The position numbers were made by a program, and so were the translations under genes. The notes below the pieces were generated by a model. The model ran no database searches. It had not been told where the DNA came from and was given only the letters and a program-made list of their open reading frames with translations. 37,789 nt of DNA from positions 1 to 37,789 of the forward strand of contig JBDNYM010000017.1 in NCBI GenBank assembly GCA_047722305.1. The letters run 5' to 3'. Every line of letters starts with the position of its first letter. The stretch's first letter is position 1. Below are positions 8,028 to 17,207 of this stretch, in pieces. This DNA comes from JAKVJE01 sp047722305 (lineage in GTDB: Bacteria > Actinomycetota > Actinomycetes > Actinomycetales > Microbacteriaceae).

Positions 8028-8831
8028 TCAGTTCCCCTGTCCGTGTTCGAGGAGGCGCGTCAACGCCGACGGCAGCCCGCCGGCCCGGGGGTAGAACTCG
8101 TCGAACGTGCTGTAGACGATCATGCGCTCGCCGTTCGTGAACGGGTAGGGGTTGCAGGTCGTCAGCGTCAGCAGGCGCTCCTGGGGCGCCGCCGTGCTCT
8201 GCGGCACCGGGTTGACGACCTCGACGGCGGTGTCGAGCACGTATTCGGTGTTCCGGTAGTCGTACACGTACCACCCCTCCTGGGTCTCCAGCACGACCTT
8301 GTCGCCGTAGCGCAGCGTGTCCAGATACTGGAAATTCGATCCGTGGCCGCCCCGGTGCGAGGCGAAGGCGGTGTTGCCGACGGCTCCGGGCATGGAGGTG
8401 CTCGGATACCAGCCGGCGCCGAGCTTGTTGAGCACCGGCAGCGTGGTTCCGCCGATCAGCGGCCGCGCCCAATTCGCGCCCAGGCGCGGAACGTGCAGCA
8501 CGCCGAACAGCTCCCCGACCCGGGGGCGAGGGGAGGCGACCGGCGGGTCGCGAAGCGGTTGGGGAGCTGTCGTGGACGGGTGCTGTCGCGCCCAGTCCCG
8601 GCTCGCCTGCTGCGCCGTCGCCTGCTGCGCTGAGGACGTCTGCTGGTCGGCGAGGGTCAGCTGCCAGCCGACAAAGGCGAGCACCAGGATGCCGAAGGTG
8701 AGCAGCAGCTCCCCGGTCACCCCGGCGACGCGGGCCCAGAACGGGGTACGGGCCGGGGCTGGAGCAGGGCGACGGCGAGACGACGGGCTCTCCTGAGCGT
8801 GCCTCGGTTTCCCCTTCTGGGTCTCATCCAT
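8028..8831 (-). CDS. srtE: Class E sortase (LAXTG-type transpeptidase)
   Basis: 267 residues from ATG 8831; an upstream in-frame extension would run into crgA and is rejected. A basic, proline-rich N-terminus precedes one transmembrane helix (about 40-60), a linker, and the sortase domain (about 105-255). The catalytic triad is visible: His159 in ASHRGGH, Cys226 in TLTTC and Arg236 in GERMIVY. TLTTC followed by NPYPF fits class E. Family knowledge: class E sortases attach proteins bearing LAXTG to peptidoglycan. A protein ending in LAKTG is encoded at 32674-36288. The small membrane protein follows by one base, and crgA diverges with 21 bp between starts. Confidence 0.9.
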   Translation of the reverse strand: MDETQKGKPRHAQESPSSRRRPAPAPARTPFWARVAGVTGELLLTFGILVLAFVGWQLTLADQQTSSAQQATAQQASRDWARQHPSTTAPQPLRDPPVASPRPRVGELFGVLHVPRLGANWARPLIGGTTLPVLNKLGAGWYPSTSMPGAVGNTAFASHRGGHGSNFQYLDTLRYGDKVVLETQEGWYVYDYRNTEYVLDTAVEVVNPVPQSTAAPQERLLTLTTCNPYPFTNGERMIVYSTFDEFYPRAGGLPSALTRLLEHGQGN

Positions 8832-8840
8832 CGCGTCCGC

Positions 8841-8846
8841 TAGAAT
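8841..8846 (+). promoter_or_regulatory. Likely -10 element for a leaderless crgA transcript
   Basis: TAGAAT lies six bases before the crgA GTG at 8853, which would put the transcription start on or next to the start codon. There is no purine-rich ribosome site between the two. Leaderless mRNAs starting at ATG/GTG are common in Actinomycetota. No convincing -35 hexamer is seen, which is usual for such promoters. Confidence 0.45.
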
Positions 8847-8852
8847 CCCCCT

Positions 8853-9107
8853 GTGAAACGTACGTCGGAGCGCCCTGACCCTACCACGACCAGCTCCACC
8901 GGGGGCAAGCGTCAAGCGGCGCGACCGACGCCTGTCTGGTACAAGATCCTCATGTTCGGGCTGATGCTGCTGGGGCTCGCCTGGGTGGTCGTGTTCTACA
9001 TCAGCGGGTCGGCGATGCTGCCCGTGCCGACGATCGGCAATTGGAACATTCTGATCGGCTTCGGGCTGCTGATGATCGGGTTCATGATGACCATCGGGTG
9101 GCGCTGA
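8853..9107 (+). CDS. crgA: Cell division protein CrgA
   Basis: 84 residues with a GTG start. A polar Ser/Thr/Lys N-terminus of about 27 residues is followed by WYKILMFGLMLLGLAWVVV, a linker containing SGSAMLPVPTIGNWN, and a second hydrophobic helix ending GFMMTIGWR. This is the two-helix CrgA architecture. CrgA is known to bind FtsZ, FtsI and other division proteins and to coordinate septation in actinobacteria. Length and motif spacing are normal. It diverges from the sortase gene and converges on the rhomboid gene across 133 bp that contain DnaA-box-like sites. Confidence 0.92.
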   Translation: MKRTSERPDPTTTSSTGGKRQAARPTPVWYKILMFGLMLLGLAWVVVFYISGSAMLPVPTIGNWNILIGFGLLMIGFMMTIGWR

Positions 9108-9153
9108 CCCCCGCAGTTCCTGCCCTCCCACTGTTCTCCACCGTTTCGTCTGG

Positions 9154-9212
9154 TTTTCCACAGAATTACCACCGTGTAGTTATCCACGTGGTGGAGAAAC
9201 CTGTGGATAACT
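9154..9212. promoter_or_regulatory. Cluster of DnaA-box-like sites between crgA and the rhomboid gene
   Basis: Three close matches to the DnaA box TTATCCACA occur within 57 bp: TTTTCCACA at 9154-9162, TTATCCACG at 9180-9188 and a perfect box on the opposite strand at 9202-9210 (TGTGGATAA). The last two sit in a perfect 10-bp inverted repeat (AGTTATCCAC 9178-9187, GTGGATAACT 9203-9212). Weaker forms, TTCTCCACC at 9135-9143 and its reverse near 9190-9198, flank them. This is about 10.4 kb from oriC and not in a promoter position, because crgA and the rhomboid gene converge here. The inverted repeat could also serve as a terminator stem, though no T-run follows. Confidence 0.6.
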
Positions 9213-9240
9213 TGCTCTGCGGAGAAGGGCCCCCGAGAAT

Positions 9241-10020
9241 TCAGCCCCGCAGCCCCGGGATGAGCCGAGCCGCCAGGAAATTCGGGTCCGTCGCCATCCA
9301 CAGCCCCACGACCAGCACCACGGCGCACACCGACAGCCAAATCGTCTGAGACCGCACCCGGTAGCGCGTGCGCGCCAGGATCATCCCCAGCACCAGACCC
9401 ACCACCAGGCCGCCCACGTGCGCCTGCCAGGAGACGCCCCCGCCCAAGAATCCGAACAGCAGGTTGACGCCCAGCAGCACCAGCAGCTGGATGTACTGCC
9501 CGCCCAGGTGCCGCACCATCACCATCAGGGACGCCATCAGGCCGAACAGGGCCCCCGAGGCGCCCAGCACCGGGGTGGCCGGCGCCAGCAGCGCCACCGA
9601 GACCCAGCCGCCCACCATCGACAGCAGGTACACGGTCGCGTACCGCCAGCGGCCGAGGATCGGCTCCAGCACCATGCCGAAGATCCACAGCGTGTACATG
9701 TTCAGCGGCAGGTGCAGCAGGGTGGACGTCGAATGGGCGAATCCGCCCGTGATGATGCGCCACGGCTGCACGTGCGTGAAGGGGGCGAAGAAGACCAGCG
9801 CGTTCGTGAATCCCGGCACCACCAGCTGGAGCAGCCAGATGACGACGCACGCGACGATGATCCCGTAGGTCACCAACGGCGCGTTGGGGCGCCGCAGGGC
9901 GGTCTTCAGCCGGCTCGCCCGCCGGATGCGGGGCGGCCGCGCCGAGGGCTGCGCCTGGTACCCGCGGTACGGATCGTCCTCCCCGGGGCCGTACCCGGAA
10001 TCGTTGGAGCCGAAACTCAC
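9241..10020 (-). CDS. Rhomboid-family intramembrane serine protease
   Basis: 259 residues, with a GTG start overlapping the stop of the cyclophilin gene (GTGA). A soluble N-terminus of about 48 residues, rich in Gly, Pro and Arg, precedes at least six hydrophobic helices. The catalytic dyad is Ser155 in GASGALFG and His201 in AHVGGL. The HxxxN pair (H103, N107 in HLPLNMY) that forms the oxyanion hole in GlpG is also present, so it should be active. Rhomboids cleave transmembrane segments of other membrane proteins; the substrate here is unknown. It is probably co-transcribed with the cyclophilin gene, a common actinobacterial pairing. Confidence 0.93.
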   Translation of the reverse strand: MSFGSNDSGYGPGEDDPYRGYQAQPSARPPRIRRASRLKTALRRPNAPLVTYGIIVACVVIWLLQLVVPGFTNALVFFAPFTHVQPWRIITGGFAHSTSTLLHLPLNMYTLWIFGMVLEPILGRWRYATVYLLSMVGGWVSVALLAPATPVLGASGALFGLMASLMVMVRHLGGQYIQLLVLLGVNLLFGFLGGGVSWQAHVGGLVVGLVLGMILARTRYRVRSQTIWLSVCAVVLVVGLWMATDPNFLAARLIPGLRG

Positions 10021-10565
10021 GACTCGGGGACCTCGTGCACCTCCACCGAGGTGATGGCGATGTCGCTCTGCGGGCGATCCATCTCGTCGGTGGGGGCCGC
10101 CGCGACCGCGTCCACGACCGCGCGGGACGCCACGTCCGCGACCGCGCCGAAGATCGTGTGCTTGCCCTGCAGCCAGGTCGTGGGCGCCACCGTGATGAAG
10201 AACTGCGACCCGTTGGTGCCGTGGCCCCCGCGGCGGCCGGCGTTCGCCATGGCCAGCATGTAGGGCTCGCGGAAGTCGAGCTCGGGGCTGATCTCGTCGT
10301 CGAACTCGAAGCCGGGACCGCCCGTGCCCGTGCCCAGGGGGTCGCCGCCCTGGATCATGAACCCGGGGATGACCCGATGGAAGATCGTGCCGTCATAGAG
10401 GCCGTCCGCGCGGGGCTTCCCGTCGGCCGGATCCGTCCACTGCTGGGCCCCCGTGGCCAGCCCGACGAAGTTGGCGACCGTCTTGGGGGCGTGGAACCCG
10501 TACAGGTCGAGGGCGATATCGCCGGAGGTGGTGTGCAAGATGACATGATGCGTGGAAATGGGCAT
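10017..10565 (-). CDS. Cyclophilin-type peptidyl-prolyl cis-trans isomerase
   Basis: 182 residues from ATG 10565 (MPISTHHVILHTT). The cyclophilin core is clear: FHRVIPGFMIQGGD with the catalytic Arg and the Phe/Gln binding residues, then GTGGPGFEFDDE, MANAGRRGGHGTNGSQFFIT and FGAV. No signal peptide is present, so it is cytoplasmic. It catalyses proline isomerisation in folding proteins. The in-frame region upstream (to 10688) reads into the intergenic space and is rejected because the homology-like segment begins only at MPISTHH. GAGAAT at 10577-10572 lies six bases before this ATG and could be the -10 of a leaderless transcript. Confidence 0.93.
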   Translation of the reverse strand: MPISTHHVILHTTSGDIALDLYGFHAPKTVANFVGLATGAQQWTDPADGKPRADGLYDGTIFHRVIPGFMIQGGDPLGTGTGGPGFEFDDEISPELDFREPYMLAMANAGRRGGHGTNGSQFFITVAPTTWLQGKHTIFGAVADVASRAVVDAVAAAPTDEMDRPQSDIAITSVEVHEVPES

Positions 10566-10678
10566 GTGCCGATTCTCGCATACGGTCTGCGTGTGAACTC
10601 TCCGATAATCCGAATGCTGTGGACCCGTCCAGGGAACGCAGTGGGACAATTGCGGCATACATCTCAAGGAGGCACGAC

Positions 10679-11224
10679 ATGACGACATTCGATTCCGCGC
10701 GCCAGCGGCTGGCGGCTGTGCCGAAGCAGCTCGCCGAGAAGCTGCCCAGCCGTGAGCAGGTCGAAACGCAGATCTCGAGCCTGGGGGCCCAGCTGGAGGA
10801 GCTCTCCGGCCGTGTCGAGAAGCTGCGCGAGGCCGTCTCCCCGTCGGTGCGCGACCTGGCCGGTACCGTGCGCGAGGCGGCTGTCCGCAGCGCCCAGCAG
10901 GCGGCCGCCGAGGCCCCGAAGCACAAGAAGAAGATTCAGAAGGCGGCCGAGCGCGCCCGCCGCGACGTGCTGAGGGCGCTGGAGGAGTTCCAGGCTCCGG
11001 AGCCGCCGAAGCCGAAGCGCCACATCGGCACCATCGTCCTGCTGTCGCTCGTGGGGGCCGCCGTCGCCGGGGCGGCCTACGCCGCGGTGCGCGCCGTCAC
11101 GCTCGCCGACGAGCAGTGGATCGGCGTCGACGAGGACCTCAAGGCCGATCGCGAGGCTGGCGACGACGCCCCGGAGACCTCGGCCGACGGTGCCGCCGAC
11201 CCGGCCGAGAAGACTGACGAGTAA
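10679..11224 (+). CDS. Membrane-anchored coiled-coil protein of unknown function
   Basis: 181 residues with a strong ribosome site (AAGGAGG at 10665-10671). Residues about 20-105 are highly charged and helix-prone with heptad-like spacing (SREQVETQISSLGAQLEEL and following), then a Pro/Lys stretch (PEPPKPKRH). One transmembrane helix at about 116-140 is followed by an acidic tail of about 40 residues. The architecture resembles small actinobacterial YtxH-like or apolipoprotein-like membrane proteins found beside rhomboid and cyclophilin genes, but I see no diagnostic motif. It is monocistronic: divergent from the cyclophilin gene and closed by a terminator 20 bp after the stop. Confidence 0.85.
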   Translation: MTTFDSARQRLAAVPKQLAEKLPSREQVETQISSLGAQLEELSGRVEKLREAVSPSVRDLAGTVREAAVRSAQQAAAEAPKHKKKIQKAAERARRDVLRALEEFQAPEPPKPKRHIGTIVLLSLVGAAVAGAAYAAVRAVTLADEQWIGVDEDLKADREAGDDAPETSADGAADPAEKTDE

Positions 11225-11244
11225 GCACCCGTTCTGACGCGCGC

Positions 11245-11276
11245 AACGGGCGGCTCTCCATCAGGAGCCGCCCGTT
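11245..11276 (+). terminator. Rho-independent-type terminator of the 10679-11224 gene
   Basis: A perfect 12-bp stem, AACGGGCGGCTC (11245-11256) with GAGCCGCCCGTT (11265-11276), closes an 8-nt loop and ends in TTT. It starts 20 bp after the TAA stop. The stem is GC-rich and the T-run short, as is common in high-GC genomes. Confidence 0.82.
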
Positions 11277-11340
11277 TCGCGTCGGTGGGGCGGCGGGGTA
11301 AAAGTACCCGCGGCCACCCTGCCACCGGACTCAGGAGATC

Positions 11341-11405
11341 CGCCAAAGTCAGGGGATGCATCCCCTGACTTTGGCGGCAGGGACCCGGAACCCCTGAATT
11401 TGGCG
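11341..11405. repeat. 36-bp perfect palindrome plus a third copy of its half-site
   Basis: Positions 11341-11376 form a perfect palindrome with no spacer: the left arm starts CGCCAAAGTCAGGGG and the right arm ends CCCCTGACTTTGGCG, joined through the central ATGCAT. A further direct copy of the right half, CCCCTGAATTTGGCG with one change, lies at 11391-11405, 29 bp on. CCCTGCC and GGCAGGG flank the palindrome as an imperfect outer pair. The block sits in the roughly 170-bp non-coding stretch between the terminator and tRNA-Ala. It could be a dyad protein-binding site or a member of a dispersed palindromic repeat family; neither is proven here. Confidence 0.75.
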
Positions 11406-11451
11406 TGAAGCAGGCACGGCGGGATTTCGCATCCCAGAACAGTTTTGTTTG

Positions 11452-11524
11452 TGGAGACGAGGGGAATCGAACCCCTAACCTCCGCCTTGCAATGGCGGCG
11501 CTCTGCCAATTGAGCTACGCCCCC
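11452..11524 (-). tRNA. tRNA-Ala (anticodon TGC)
   Basis: A 73-nt cloverleaf read on the minus strand. It begins GGGGGCG and ends CGTCTCC plus discriminator A, with two G-U pairs in the acceptor stem. The D arm has GCTCAATTGGCAGAGC. The anticodon stem is CCGCC/GGCGG with loop ATTGCAA giving TGC. The T arm is GGGG-TTCGATT-CCCC. The 3' CCA is not encoded, so the CCA-adding enzyme encoded at 30962-32398 would supply it. It lies 12 bp downstream of tRNA-Ile. Confidence 0.96.
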
Positions 11525-11536
11525 GGGGCGAGAAAG

Positions 11537-11610
11537 TGGGCCTAACTGGATTTGAACCAGTGACCTCTTCGTTATCAGCGAAGCGCTCTAACCAACTGAG
11601 CTATAGGCCC
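11537..11610 (-). tRNA. tRNA-Ile (anticodon GAT)
   Basis: A 74-nt cloverleaf on the minus strand. The acceptor GGGCCTA pairs with TAGGCCC and is followed by discriminator A. The D arm has GCTCAGTTGGTTAGAGC. The anticodon stem is CTTCG/CGAAG with loop CTGATAA giving GAT, and the T arm contains GGTTCAAATCC. CCA is not encoded. A tRNA-Ile/tRNA-Ala pair after gyrA and DUF3566 is the usual actinobacterial arrangement. Confidence 0.96.
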
Positions 11611-11670
11611 GTACGGCAACCCCCCAAGATTACCGCGTCCGGCCGGATGTGCCAAACACGGTCGGGGCCG

Positions 11671-12098
11671 TCACCGCAGATTCGTGAAGTGCACCTCGAT
11701 GCCGCCGACCAGCATGACGCAGACGTTGTAGAGCCAGGCCGCGACGGTGCCGATCAGGGTGCCGAACACCAGGTTGACCAGCCCGCCCATCATGGCGAAG
11801 CTCATGATCAGGCCGAGGTTGAACACCTTGCCGATGTCCACGCCGCCGCTGGACGCCGTGCCGCCGGTCCCCATGGTGGAGAGCAGGTCGTTCAGCGCGT
11901 TGAACATGCCCAGCTGCGAGGCGAGCAGCCAGAGCACGAAGGCGAGCACGATGCTCGCCAGCGACAGCCCCAGCGCGACCAGGAACGAGATCTTGGTCGC
12001 CGACCACAGACCGATGTGCGAGACCTGCAGGTCGACGGTGCGGCGCTTCGACTTGGTGCTCGCCGTCTTGCTGGCCAGCTTGCTGGCGGTGGTGCTGC

Positions 12099-12102
<4 letters not shown>
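11671..12102 (-). CDS. DUF3566 transmembrane protein
   Basis: 143 residues. The basic Ser/Thr/Lys-rich N-terminus (to about residue 22) leads into VDLQVSHIGLWSATKISF, typical of DUF3566. A long hydrophobic helix (about 37-62), a Gly/Ser/Thr loop and a second hydrophobic region (about 93-135) follow, ending with a short polar tail. The start codon overlaps the gyrA stop (ATGA), so it is translated with gyrase. The family is almost always found after gyrA in actinobacteria. Its biochemical role is unknown. Confidence 0.92.
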
Positions 12103-14624
<2,522 letters not shown>

Positions 14625-14638
14625 GTCTTCTCCTGGGT

Positions 14639-16585
14639 TCAGATGTCGAGGAAGCGAACGTCTTTGGCGTTCGTCTGGATGAAGGTGCGGCGGGCGTCGA
14701 CATCCTCGCCCATGAGCACGGAGAACACCTCGTCGGCCAGCGCCGCATCGGTGAGGGTGACCTGCGACAGCACGCGGGTCTCAGGATCCATGGTGGTCTC
14801 CCACAGCTCCTGGTAGTTCATCTCGCCCAGGCCCTTGTAGCGCTGGATGCCGTTGTCCTTCGGGATGCGGTGCCCGGCTTCGCGGCCGGCGGCCAGCAGT
14901 TCGTCGCGCTCGTCGTCGGAGTAGGCGAACTCGTGGTCGCGGTCGCTCCATTTGAGGCGGTACAGCGGCGGGTTCGACAGGTAGACGCAGCCGTGGTCGA
15001 TGAGCGGCCGCATGTACCGGAAGAAGAAGGTGAGCAGCAGGGTCGCGATGTGGGCGCCGTCCACGTCGGCATCGCTCATGATGACGATCTTGTGGTAGCG
15101 CAGCTTGGTGAAGTCGAAGTCTTCGCCGATGCCGGCGCCGAACGCCGTGATCATCGCCTGGATCATCTCGCTGCGCAGCGCCCGGTCGAGACGCGCCTTC
15201 TCGACGTTCAGGATCTTGCCGCGCAGCGGCAGGATGGCCTGGGTCTCGGGGTTGCGCCCCTGCGTCGCGGAGCCGCCGGCCGAGTCGCCCTCGACCAGGA
15301 AGATCTCGCAGATCTCGGCGTTGCGGCTGACGCAGTCCTTCAGCTTGCCGGGCATCCCGCCTGACTCGAGCACGCTCTTGCGGCGCGTGGCCTCGCGGGC
15401 GCGGCGGGCCGCCACCCGGGCGGTCGAGGCCTGGAGGCCTTTGCGCACGATGTCTTTGGCCTGCGCCGGGTTGCGGTCGAACCAGTCGGCCAGCTTCTCG
15501 CCGGTGACCTTCTGCACGAACGTCTTGGCCTCGGTGTTGCCGAGCTTGGTTTTGGTCTGCCCCTCGAACTGGGGGTTGGTGAGCTTGACGGAGATGACGG
15601 CGGTGAGACCCTCGCGGACATCGTCGCCGGTCAGGTTGTCGTCCTTCTCCTTGAGCAGGTTCTGCGAGCGCGCGTACTTGTTGACCTGCGAGGTGAGCGC
15701 CGCCCGGAAGCCCTCTTCGTGCGAGCCGCCCTCCACGGTGTTGATGGTGTTGGCGTAGGTGTGCACCGACTCGGTGTAGGCGCCCGTCCACTGCATGGCG
15801 ATCTCGACCGACATGGTGCGGTCGTCGTTCTCCGCGTTGAAGTCGATGATGTCGGGGTGCACCACTTCGGCCTTCTTGCCGGCGTTCAGATAGTGCACGT
15901 AGTCGAACAGGCCCCGGTCGTAGCGGTACGACACGACGACCGGCTCTTCAGCGCGCTCGTCGGTAAGCGTGATGGTCAGGCCCTTGTTCAGGAAGGCCAT
16001 CTGCTGGAAGCGCTGCCGCAGAGTCTCCCGATCGAAGTCGACGGTCTCGAAGATCGCCGGGTCCGGCCAGAACGTGACGATGGTCCCGGTCTCGTCGCTG
16101 GGCTCGCCCTGCTCCAGCGGCGCGACCGGCGCCCCGCCCCGGTAGTGCTGCCGCCAGACGTGCCCGCGCTGGCGCACCTCGATGTCGAGGTGGGTCGAGA
16201 GCGCGTTGACCACGGAGATACCGACCCCGTGCAGGCCGCCGGAGACCGCGTACCCGCCGCCGCCGAACTTGCCGCCGGCGTGCAGCACCGTCAGCACCAC
16301 CTCGACGGCCGGCTTGCCGGTCTGCTTCTGGATGCCAGTGGGGATGCCGCGCCCATTGTCTTGCACACGGATGCCGCCATCTGCCAGCATCGTGACCTCG
16401 ATGTGGGTGCAGTACCCGGCCAGCGCCTCGTCCACCGAGTTGTCGACCACCTCGTAGACGAGGTGGTGCAGGCCGCGGGGGCCGGTGGACCCGATGTACA
16501 TGCCGGGCCGCTTGCGCACCGCCTCGAGGCCCTCGAGCACGGTGATGGAACTGGCATCGTACGTTCGCGCTGCAGAATCGGTCAT
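14639..16585 (-). CDS. gyrB: DNA gyrase subunit B
   Basis: 648 residues from ATG 16585 (MTDSAARTYDASSIT). The upstream in-frame extension to 16822 crosses the promoter and part of DUF721 and is rejected. The GHKL ATPase signatures are VDNSVDEALAG, DNGRGIPTG and GGLHGVGISVVNALS. The TOPRIM domain carries EGDSAGGSA and the metal-binding DADVDGAHI. The C-terminus has GLGEMNYQELWETTM. It is the ATP-hydrolysing partner of GyrA, and the family length is normal. The bases before the ATG are pyrimidine-rich (CCTCCCC), with only GCGAG about 10 nt upstream as a weak ribosome site. Confidence 0.98.
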   Translation of the reverse strand: MTDSAARTYDASSITVLEGLEAVRKRPGMYIGSTGPRGLHHLVYEVVDNSVDEALAGYCTHIEVTMLADGGIRVQDNGRGIPTGIQKQTGKPAVEVVLTVLHAGGKFGGGGYAVSGGLHGVGISVVNALSTHLDIEVRQRGHVWRQHYRGGAPVAPLEQGEPSDETGTIVTFWPDPAIFETVDFDRETLRQRFQQMAFLNKGLTITLTDERAEEPVVVSYRYDRGLFDYVHYLNAGKKAEVVHPDIIDFNAENDDRTMSVEIAMQWTGAYTESVHTYANTINTVEGGSHEEGFRAALTSQVNKYARSQNLLKEKDDNLTGDDVREGLTAVISVKLTNPQFEGQTKTKLGNTEAKTFVQKVTGEKLADWFDRNPAQAKDIVRKGLQASTARVAARRAREATRRKSVLESGGMPGKLKDCVSRNAEICEIFLVEGDSAGGSATQGRNPETQAILPLRGKILNVEKARLDRALRSEMIQAMITAFGAGIGEDFDFTKLRYHKIVIMSDADVDGAHIATLLLTFFFRYMRPLIDHGCVYLSNPPLYRLKWSDRDHEFAYSDDERDELLAAGREAGHRIPKDNGIQRYKGLGEMNYQELWETTMDPETRVLSQVTLTDAALADEVFSVLMGEDVDARRTFIQTNAKDVRFLDI

Positions 16586-16652
16586 GGGGAGGCACTCGCT
16601 TTCGCGCCAACGCCCAGGGGCCGTTCGGTCCCGCGCGCGGCATACGGCACCC

Positions 16653-16658
16653 ATTCTA
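16653..16658 (-). promoter_or_regulatory. Probable gyrB -10 element
   Basis: On the minus strand TAGAAT lies at 16658-16653, 67 bp before the gyrB ATG, in the only gap (169 bp) between DUF721 and gyrB. The rest of the gap is GC-rich and this is the best sigma-A -10 match in it. No clear TTGAC-type -35 is seen at 16-18 bp. gyrB promoters often respond to supercoiling; nothing in the sequence tests that. Confidence 0.42.
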
Positions 16659-16732
16659 GCAAAAGAGGTCGAGAATAGCCTCGGAACGGGCGTGAAGGCC
16701 CGGAACGCCCCATCCACGTAGGGGGACGTCTC

Positions 16733-16750
16733 GGCCGCATCTGCGCGGCC
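16733..16750 (-). terminator. Possible terminator hairpin after DUF721
   Basis: GGCCGC (16733-16738) and GCGGCC (16745-16750) form a perfect 6-bp stem with a 6-nt loop. It begins five bases after the DUF721 stop on the minus strand. No T-run follows, so it could be a weak terminator or an mRNA 3' stabiliser separating dnaN-recF-DUF721 from gyrB. Confidence 0.35.
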
Positions 16751-16754
16751 ATAC

Positions 16755-17207
16755 TCAGCCGTACGTGTCGCGCGGCCCCCGACCGGGCACCGACCGCGGG
16801 CCGTGCCCCCAGGAGGGCGCATCGGGGCCGACGAAGCGGAGGCCCGCGATCGAGATCTCCGGCAGCGCCTCGTGGATGCGCCCCATCACCCGGGCCTTCA
16901 TCCGGCGCAGGCTCGCCGCCCAGGCGGTCGAGTCGCACTTGACGATCACGGTCTCGCCCGACAGGTAGGCCTCAGTGTGACGGGCGACCTCCGGGCCCAC
17001 GATCTCGGCCCAGCCGACGATCAGCCGGGCCCGGCCGAGCTGCTCGTCCCAGCCCATCCGGTGCTCGACCGCGGTGAGCGCCGACCCGATGCGGAAGACG
17101 TCCCCGCCCGAGAACGGCTCGGCCGCGCGACGCGACTCGCCACCGAACACGCGGCGCAGGTGCAAGAAGACCCGTTCCGCCTCATCCCGCGCAGAGCGGC
17201 CGCTCAC
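16755..17207 (-). CDS. DUF721 / DciA-like protein
   Basis: 150 residues, GTG start overlapping the recF stop (GTGA). The core at about 50-130 (WAEIVGPEVARHTEAYLSGE, then VIVKCDSTAWAASLRRM) matches the DUF721 pattern: a conserved tryptophan helix and an 'LxVxCDSSAWAxxLR' strand-helix. Some DUF721 proteins (DciA) load the replicative helicase in bacteria without DnaC or DnaI; a helicase-loading role here is inference from that family and from the dnaA-dnaN-recF context. The last 15 or so residues are Gly/Pro/Arg rich and probably disordered. Confidence 0.88.
   Translation of the reverse strand: MSGRSARDEAERVFLHLRRVFGGESRRAAEPFSGGDVFRIGSALTAVEHRMGWDEQLGRARLIVGWAEIVGPEVARHTEAYLSGETVIVKCDSTAWAASLRRMKARVMGRIHEALPEISIAGLRFVGPDAPSWGHGPRSVPGRGPRDTYG

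Noticed and set aside
11421..11435. GGGAT-TTCGC-ATCCC hairpin as terminator of the tRNA-Ile/Ala unit
   Set aside because: Stem of five pairs with no T-run on the minus strand; possible but not supported enough to list.
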